DNA of 64,000 bases from NCBI RefSeq assembly GCF_004792695.1, contig NZ_SRXU01000010.1, positions 53,889 through 117,888 on the forward strand, written 5' to 3'. Shown piece after piece: positions 59,476 to 64,000 of the stretch. The notes below the pieces were generated by a model. The model was given only the letters and a program-made list of their open reading frames with translations, searched no databases and had not been told where the DNA came from. How positions within the stretch are numbered: position 1 is the first letter of the stretch; each line of letters opens with the position of its first letter. This DNA is from Sphingomonas naasensis (GTDB lineage Bacteria > Pseudomonadota > Alphaproteobacteria > Sphingomonadales > Sphingomonadaceae). The position numbers were made by a program, and so were the translations under genes.

Positions 59476-60819
59476 TCAGATGCTTGTCCGGATGCGCAGC
59501 TCGAGTGCCGCGCGCTTGGAATCGTCGAGATTGAGGCTCAGCGTCTGCTCGCTCGATTCGACCAGCGCCTCGGCGAACCGGTCGAGCGGGCCTTCGCTCA
59601 GGTCGAGATCGGCGATCAGGCTGTCGGCGAGCCCGGTGGGGTCCTTCGCCAGCTCGTCGTTGATCGGATCGCCCAACCGATTGCGCAGCAGCGCCGGATA
59701 GGCGGCGGCGAGCAGATAGCGCTTGGGCTCGCTCATCCGAATCCGGCTCAGCCGGTCGGTGACGCGCCCGATCGCGCTCGCGATCCCCTTGGCGATGATG
59801 TCTTGCGCGAGCTGCGCGGAACCCTCGTTGGAGGCGACCGCCACGCTCGCGATCGCGCTGCGCACCAGCGGGTTGAAAGTGATCTCGCGCAGCCGGATCT
59901 GCAGGAAGGGCGCGAGCGGCGGAGTCTCGGTCACCACGGTGATCGGGTCCTCGCCCAGCCCTTCGCTGATCTCCTCGACCTTGCCGTTGAGGACGCCCTG
60001 CAGTCCCTTGACCTCGATCACCGAGGCATCGAGCCCGCCGACCGTGTCCGACAGCGCGATATGGCTGTCCGACAGCTGGCCGAGCCTGCCGTCGATCCCG
60101 GTCACCTGGCCGAGCAGCGCGGTCTGCTTGTCCTTCACCGTGGTCAGCGTCTTGTCGATCCCGCCGACCTGACCGGCGAGCACGCCATGATGGCTGGTCA
60201 GCTCGCCCAGCGCACCGTCGACAGCTTCGAGTTTCCTGGAGAGGCCGGCCTGCTCGTCCGAGAGCTTGCCGAGCGCCTTGTCGAGCGCCTCGACGCGCTT
60301 GACCAGCCCTTCCTGGACGTTGGCGAGCCGATCGACGTCGCCGCGCATCTTGCCGAGCGAGTCGTCGATTATATCGACCTTGCTGCTCAGGCCTTCCTGG
60401 TTGGCGCCGATCCGTTCGACCGCGCCCTGCAGTGAGCCGAGCGCGACGCCGATCTCGCCGACCTGGCGTGCCAGCGTGTCCTGCCCGGCCGCGACCTTGT
60501 CGAGCGTGCCACGCACCGTGCCGATCGCCGCCGAATTCTCGGCGGCATCATTCTCTACCGCGCGCACCCGCGGCTCGATCTTGCGCAGCGAGGTGCCGAT
60601 GTCGGAGACCTCGCTCGCCGCTTCGGCTGCCTTGGCGGCCGCCGCGCTCGCGGCCTCCGCGGCGCTTACCGCGTCCTTCACGCTGCTCTCGATTCCCGAG
60701 ATCTGGCCGACCAGCTTGTCGAATCCGCTGTCTACACGGGCCTGAAGCGCGCTGAGCTCCTTGTCCAGGCGGGCGACCTGAGCGGGAAGGTCAGGCCCCT
60801 CCGATTGCTTTCCTGCCAT
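59476..60819 (-). CDS. Repetitive coiled-coil protein
   Basis: A 447-residue protein whose residues about 15-290 are heptad-rich coiled coil, with recurring segments of the type LxxKVxxIDxxLGxLxxxxxxL (LSSKVDIIDDSLGKMRGDVD, LSRKLEAVDGALGELTSHHG, LLGQVTGIDGRLGQLSDSHI). The C-terminal 150 residues are globular and helical. It could form an elongated trimeric or dimeric fibre. GAGAGGG precedes the ATG. No signal peptide, so a cytoplasmic or non-classically exported scaffold is expected. Confidence 0.75.
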   Translation of the reverse strand: MAGKQSEGPDLPAQVARLDKELSALQARVDSGFDKLVGQISGIESSVKDAVSAAEAASAAAAKAAEAASEVSDIGTSLRKIEPRVRAVENDAAENSAAIGTVRGTLDKVAAGQDTLARQVGEIGVALGSLQGAVERIGANQEGLSSKVDIIDDSLGKMRGDVDRLANVQEGLVKRVEALDKALGKLSDEQAGLSRKLEAVDGALGELTSHHGVLAGQVGGIDKTLTTVKDKQTALLGQVTGIDGRLGQLSDSHIALSDTVGGLDASVIEVKGLQGVLNGKVEEISEGLGEDPITVVTETPPLAPFLQIRLREITFNPLVRSAIASVAVASNEGSAQLAQDIIAKGIASAIGRVTDRLSRIRMSEPKRYLLAAAYPALLRNRLGDPINDELAKDPTGLADSLIADLDLSEGPLDRFAEALVESSEQTLSLNLDDSKRAALELRIRTSI

Positions 60820-60831
60820 CTACCCTCTCCT

Positions 60832-62130
60832 TCAATTCAGACGCGCGTCGGCGAGACGCAGCGCATCGGCGATGTTGAGCCGGCCGAAGCCGGCATGTCG
60901 GTCCTTGAAACGGGCGTCGATCCGGTCGGCGCTGTCGGTGAGGATGCGCTTGACCAGCGGGGCGCCGATCCGCGCGCCGCGGCTGCGCGCGAGGCTGTGG
61001 ATCAGCGCCGCCGCGCCCGCGGCGAATGGCGCAGCGTGCGAGGTGCCGCTGGCATGCGCGACGCCCCCTCCGATCGCGGTCGACAATATCTCCTCGCCCG
61101 GCGCGATCAGCGAGATCTGCGGGCCGAAGGTCGAGAAGCTCGAGGGATTGCCGTCGGGTCCCGCCGCGCCCACCGCGATCACGCTGGGGAAGGCGCCGGG
61201 ATAGTAAAAGGCTTCCTGCCCGTCATTGCCGGCGGCGGCGACGATGGTGACGCCCTTGCGCGCGGCATAGTCGATCACTTCGCGGTGCGGCAGCCCGCCA
61301 CCTTCGTGGCGCACCCCGAGGCTCATGTTGATCACGTCGACACCCTGGTCGACCGCCCATTTGACGCCGTTGTTGATGTTCTCGACCAGCCCGGCGCCGA
61401 CATTCTCGCCGCCGCGCTGCATCGTCGCGAGCACGCGCACCGGCAGCACGCGTACCGCGGGAGCGACGCCCTCGGGCGCGCCCTCGCCCGTCGCGGCGAT
61501 GATCCCGGTCACATGGGTGCCATGGCCGACTTCGTCGTCGGGCACGTCGTCGGCGCCGATCAGGTCGCCGATGAAGTCCGACTGCCCGTCGAGAATGTCG
61601 ACGAAATCATAGCCGTGCAGCAGCGATCCGCGCAGGTTGCAATGGTCGAGATCGACTCCGGTGTCGATCACCGCGACGGTCACGCCTTCGCCGCGCGACA
61701 GCCGCCGGGCGGTGGGCAGGCCGATCGCGCGGCGGGCGGCGTCGTCACGCGCCAGCCCCAGCGCGGCAGCGGCGGGCCGCGAATCGGGCAGCCGCGCCGC
61801 GGCGATCGCGCCGGGCCGCGCATCGGCGACTTCGGGAAGCAGCCGGATCGATTCGATCAGGCCTTCGGGAATCGCGCGGTTGTGCTGGAGGATCAGCCGA
61901 TAGACGCGGTCGAGCCCGCTCGCGCGCTCGTCGGCGGACCAGCTGCTGCCGCCAGGGCGATATTCGTGCGTCGTCCAGACCGGCAGCGCGAAGCGCTCGA
62001 GCAGCGCGCCGATCGCCGGAGTCAGCGCATGCGCCGCGCCGCCCTTGTCGGCGATCGCGCGCTGCCAGTGCGGCGGATCGCAGCGCGCCGCCCGGCCGGG
62101 CGCCAGCGTCACGACGAAGTGCGGGCTCAT
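60832..62130 (-). CDS. Subtilisin-like (S8) serine protease of the cluster
   Basis: A 432-residue subtilase with all catalytic residues: Asp in VTVAVIDTGVDLDHC, His in VGHGTHVTGIIAATGEG, the oxyanion region VTIVAAAGNDG, and Ser in ASGTSHAAPFAAGAAAL. About 150 residues precede the catalytic domain and could act as a propeptide. It has no signal peptide at MSPHFVVTLAP, so export by Sec is not supported; it may act inside the cell. It starts in an ATGA overlap with the upstream small Cys-rich gene and leads the larger genes of the cluster. Confidence 0.9.
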   Translation of the reverse strand: MSPHFVVTLAPGRAARCDPPHWQRAIADKGGAAHALTPAIGALLERFALPVWTTHEYRPGGSSWSADERASGLDRVYRLILQHNRAIPEGLIESIRLLPEVADARPGAIAAARLPDSRPAAAALGLARDDAARRAIGLPTARRLSRGEGVTVAVIDTGVDLDHCNLRGSLLHGYDFVDILDGQSDFIGDLIGADDVPDDEVGHGTHVTGIIAATGEGAPEGVAPAVRVLPVRVLATMQRGGENVGAGLVENINNGVKWAVDQGVDVINMSLGVRHEGGGLPHREVIDYAARKGVTIVAAAGNDGQEAFYYPGAFPSVIAVGAAGPDGNPSSFSTFGPQISLIAPGEEILSTAIGGGVAHASGTSHAAPFAAGAAALIHSLARSRGARIGAPLVKRILTDSADRIDARFKDRHAGFGRLNIADALRLADARLN

Positions 62131-62408
62131 AAAGGCTGCTCGCGGGCGCAGCGCATCGTCGTCGCGCCGGTGCATTCGGCGACGATCGCGCACAGCGCGC
62201 AGCCATCGTCGAAATACTGCGTATTGGATCCGTCGAGCGTCGAGAGCGACCCGCGCCAGACCGGCGCGAGACCCTCGAAGTCGCGCGATTCGGACCACAG
62301 CCGCATCAACAGGCTGTGCGTTCGGGGGGCGGGATCGCCCGACTGTCCGTTCGCTGGCGGCACGCATCGACTCCATGAGGATGCGCCACGCTGCGCGAGT
62401 CGGGTCAC
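62127..62408 (-). CDS. Small Cys-rich protein, first gene of the cluster
   Basis: Up to 93 residues from a GTG, or 59 from an internal ATG at 62306 (MRLWSESRDFEGLAPVWRGS). The C-terminus has DDGCALCAIVAECTGATTMR with Cys spacing suited to metal or disulfide binding. No ribosome site decides the start. Its stop overlaps the protease ATG, so it is probably cotranscribed. A regulatory or inhibitor role for the protease is conceivable but not shown. Confidence 0.5.
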   Translation of the reverse strand: MTRLAQRGASSWSRCVPPANGQSGDPAPRTHSLLMRLWSESRDFEGLAPVWRGSLSTLDGSNTQYFDDGCALCAIVAECTGATTMRCAREQPL

Positions 62409-62457
62409 CCGAGCATCACCGCCCTGTCACGAGGGTGTCACCGCCGCGGAATCGGCG

Positions 62458-62489
62458 AAAAAAAGCGGCCGGGCGATGGGCCCGACCGC
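62458..62489 (-). terminator. Rho-independent terminator of the BTAD gene
   Basis: Read on the minus strand, a stem GCGGTCGGGC / GCCCGGCCGC (one G-U pair) with a 5-nt loop is followed by CTTTTTTTC... It lies 51 bp after the stop of the BTAD-type regulator, so that gene ends here and the peptidase cluster has its own start. Confidence 0.8.
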
Positions 62490-62539
62490 CATTCTTCCTG
62501 AAGGGATAGCGTGAAACTAGCAGCCGTGGTCCGCGGCGA

Positions 62540-63445
62540 TCATGCGGGATCGGCCACCCGCTGCGCCCGCTGGACCAGGCCGAGCGCGTCGACCAGCCGC
62601 AGGTCGGCGGCGGCGATCGCGTGGCGCGCGGCGCGGACCCGCTCGTCGAGCGCCTCGAGGCTCGCCGCCCGCCGCTCGGCGGCCGAGGCAGGGACCGGCG
62701 CGCTGCCGATGATGCTCGCGAACAGCGCTTGGGTCTCGGCGGTCGGCTCGACATTGAGCTCGGTCGAGAGCTCGCCCTGGCAGATGCGATATTGCTCGAT
62801 CGCCTTGCCGCGATTGCCCGCCGCCACATAGACTCGCATCAGCAGCCTATGGGCGTCCTCGCGCAGTGGCTCGAGCGCGGTGAGCCGGCGGCCCCACGCG
62901 AGCGCCGCGGCGCGGTCGCCGCGCGCATCGGCGGCACGGGTCAGATGGAACAGCGCGTCGAGATAGAGATGCCGCAGCCGCTGGCGCTCGATCATCGCCC
63001 ATTCGAGCTCGCTCGCCCGCAGCAGGTCGTCATGATAGAGCGCGACCGCGGCGCGCAGCTGGCGATACTGCCCCGCGCCCAACGTCTCGGCGGGCATGCG
63101 CAGGATCGCCTCGACGCGGCGCTCGAACCAGATCGAATCGACCCAGCGCGCCGTGCGCCAGTTCAGCCGCAGCAATTCGTGGTGGCTGGCGTCGATCAGC
63201 GTCTCGGTCTGGCTACGCGCCTTGAGCCGCCACAATGCCGTCGACAGGCAACGCCGCGCCCGCGCATCGCTGCGTTCGGGCCAGATCGCGCCTGCCGCTT
63301 CGCCGCGCGGAACGGCGCGATGACGGTTGACGACAAGATAACCGATGATCGGCGCGGCCGATGCGGCGAGATCCACCGCTTCGCCGCGGGCGCTGAGGCT
63401 CAGATCGCCGAACAGCCGAATACGTAACTGTGGTGAGACATACAT
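62540..63445 (-). CDS. BTAD-type (SARP-like) transcriptional regulator
   Basis: A 301-residue protein. Residues about 5-95 are an OmpR/SARP-like winged HTH (LRIRLFGDLSLSARGEAVDL, RHRAVPRGEAAGAIWPERSD, RCLSTALWRLKARSQTE). Residues about 105-250 are the bacterial transcriptional activator domain of helical repeats (LYHDDLLRASELEWAMIERQ, AALAWGRRLTALEPLREDAH, YRICQGELSTELNVEPTAET). SARP proteins usually activate adjacent pathway clusters. It is immediately upstream of the peptidase cluster on the same strand but ends at a terminator. GGGGAG precedes the ATG. Confidence 0.88.
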   Translation of the reverse strand: MYVSPQLRIRLFGDLSLSARGEAVDLAASAAPIIGYLVVNRHRAVPRGEAAGAIWPERSDARARRCLSTALWRLKARSQTETLIDASHHELLRLNWRTARWVDSIWFERRVEAILRMPAETLGAGQYRQLRAAVALYHDDLLRASELEWAMIERQRLRHLYLDALFHLTRAADARGDRAAALAWGRRLTALEPLREDAHRLLMRVYVAAGNRGKAIEQYRICQGELSTELNVEPTAETQALFASIIGSAPVPASAAERRAASLEALDERVRAARHAIAAADLRLVDALGLVQRAQRVADPA

Positions 63446-63704
63446 TGGGCACGCTCCCCCCTACACATTGACTATGCGCGCCCGAATCAGGTCATGTTCT
63501 GGATTGAGTCGGGACTAGCACGGCCGGGCGAAGTTATCCACAGCATTTCCCGATTGTTTCCACGCATCCATCCGCCCGGGACAAAGTCCGCGCCCGATAC
63601 CCCGGGGACGGGGCGGGGACTGCCGCGCGCGGGCCGGACTGCCCGGGCTTCCGGGCGGTCCGCACAAAGAGTCGTGATTATGTCATTTTTTTTGATTCTG
63701 CGGG

Positions 63705-63732
63705 TTGACGGGGCGGGGCGACCTCCATAAAT
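63705..63732 (+). promoter_or_regulatory. Probable rrn P1 promoter
   Basis: TTGACG (63705-63710), a 16-bp GC-rich spacer and ATAAAT (63727-63732), followed by a GC-rich discriminator (gcggcgctcccgg), the type of sequence that makes rRNA promoters growth-rate regulated. Directed rightward. Confidence 0.6.
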
Positions 63733-63882
63733 GCGGCGCTCCCGGCACGACGCGAACGTGTCGCCGGTTTCGCAGCGGTTTCCAATCGACGCGAATAAAT
63801 CACGCTCTTTGGCTTTTGGCGGATTGTTCTGCAATCCGCTCTGCGCCTTTTAGTGTGAGGGTGCATCTTCGGATGTGCCTGC

Positions 63883-63893
63883 GCTCTTTGACA
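63883..63893 (+). promoter_or_regulatory. boxA antitermination element
   Basis: GCTCTTTGACA closely matches the boxA consensus of rRNA leaders, which recruits the NusB/S10 complex. It lies about 150 bp after the promoter, a usual leader distance before 16S rRNA. Confidence 0.65.
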
Positions 63894-64000
63894 TAGTGAT
63901 TTAGATGAAGGGACATGTGGGCGGCGGCTCCGGGTCCTGGGTCCTCAAGGCTCAGGGTGCTCGGTAAAGCTTAAGCTGCTCGTACATGTCCTTTACACGT

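Larger units (their letters stand above)
63446..64000. other. Non-coding region leading into an rRNA operon
   Basis: No gene seen. From the BTAD start onward there are GC-rich hairpins (63590-63665), a promoter (63705-63732) and a leader with boxA (63883-63893). The end of the window (agatgaagggacatgtgggc) resembles the pre-16S leader of sphingomonad rrn operons, from memory. Confidence 0.6.

Noticed and set aside
56121..59534. 1137-codon open frame on the plus strand
   Set aside because: It lies antisense to four coupled minus-strand genes and is rich in Arg/His/Gly typical of GC-rich shadow frames; no domain is visible.
51138..62408. Contractile injection system or prophage tail cluster
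   Set aside because: No sheath, tube, baseplate, AAA ATPase or tail-fibre homologue could be recognised; the protease and unknown proteins do not match that gene set.

Overview
The window reads as the chromosome of a GC-rich alphaproteobacterium, most likely a sphingomonad. This rests on base composition, a tRNA-Leu / P4-type integrase junction, a VirD2-type (DUF3363-like) relaxase, a TonB-dependent receptor remnant, and what looks like the promoter and boxA leader of an rRNA operon at the far right. The genus is an inference; no 16S sequence lies inside the window.

Layout. (1) 1-1257: core DNA with the first codons of uppP, an NDUFA9-like SDR gene and tRNA-Leu(CAG). (2) 1258 to about 51050: a mosaic accessory region beginning with an integrase at the tRNA 3' end. 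An imperfect copy of the tRNA 3' end at 51032-51051 may be its right end, which would make the island about 50 kb. It carries, in order: an autoregulated HipBA toxin-antitoxin pair; a serine recombinase with two ParB/RepB-like proteins; an AlpA-like regulator; a two-gene RHS locus with a variable C-terminal toxin and a small immunity candidate; decayed mobilisation genes (relaxase, transglycosylase, truncated traF); two SRAP proteins (one with a dismantled active site) and a secreted thermonuclease; small unknown genes; a LysR/oxidoreductase divergent pair; RadC; a membrane-linked LuxR-type regulator; a membrane glycosyltransferase; a lipoprotein; and a 3383-residue RTX protein.

(3) 44063-48201 is the most unusual part of the island. 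Four overlapping genes encode a fused RNase H-like exonuclease / DUF429 / P-loop kinase, a PurA-family enzyme with Ser in place of the catalytic Asp13 (the change reported for phage PurZ, which makes the diaminopurine nucleotide precursor), a membrane-anchored dCTP-deaminase/dUTPase-fold protein that appears to lack the catalytic Glu, and a small two-helix membrane protein. I read it as a candidate undescribed nucleotide-based system, possibly anti-phage. It is flanked by a nuclease pseudogene and a truncated TonB receptor. An AbiEi-type antitoxin with twin operators and a toxin broken after 13 codons follows.

(4) 51138-62408: a tightly packed minus-strand gene cluster of eleven genes, most of which I cannot assign to a family. 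It encodes a subtilisin-like protease, a repetitive coiled-coil protein, several unknown proteins, and a protein joining a C70/papain-like peptidase to a permuted NlpC/P60 peptidase. None of the proteins has an obvious signal peptide. A BTAD-type (SARP-like) regulator with its own terminator lies just upstream. This is a second candidate for a new system. (5) 63446-64000: non-coding DNA with the rrn promoter and leader.
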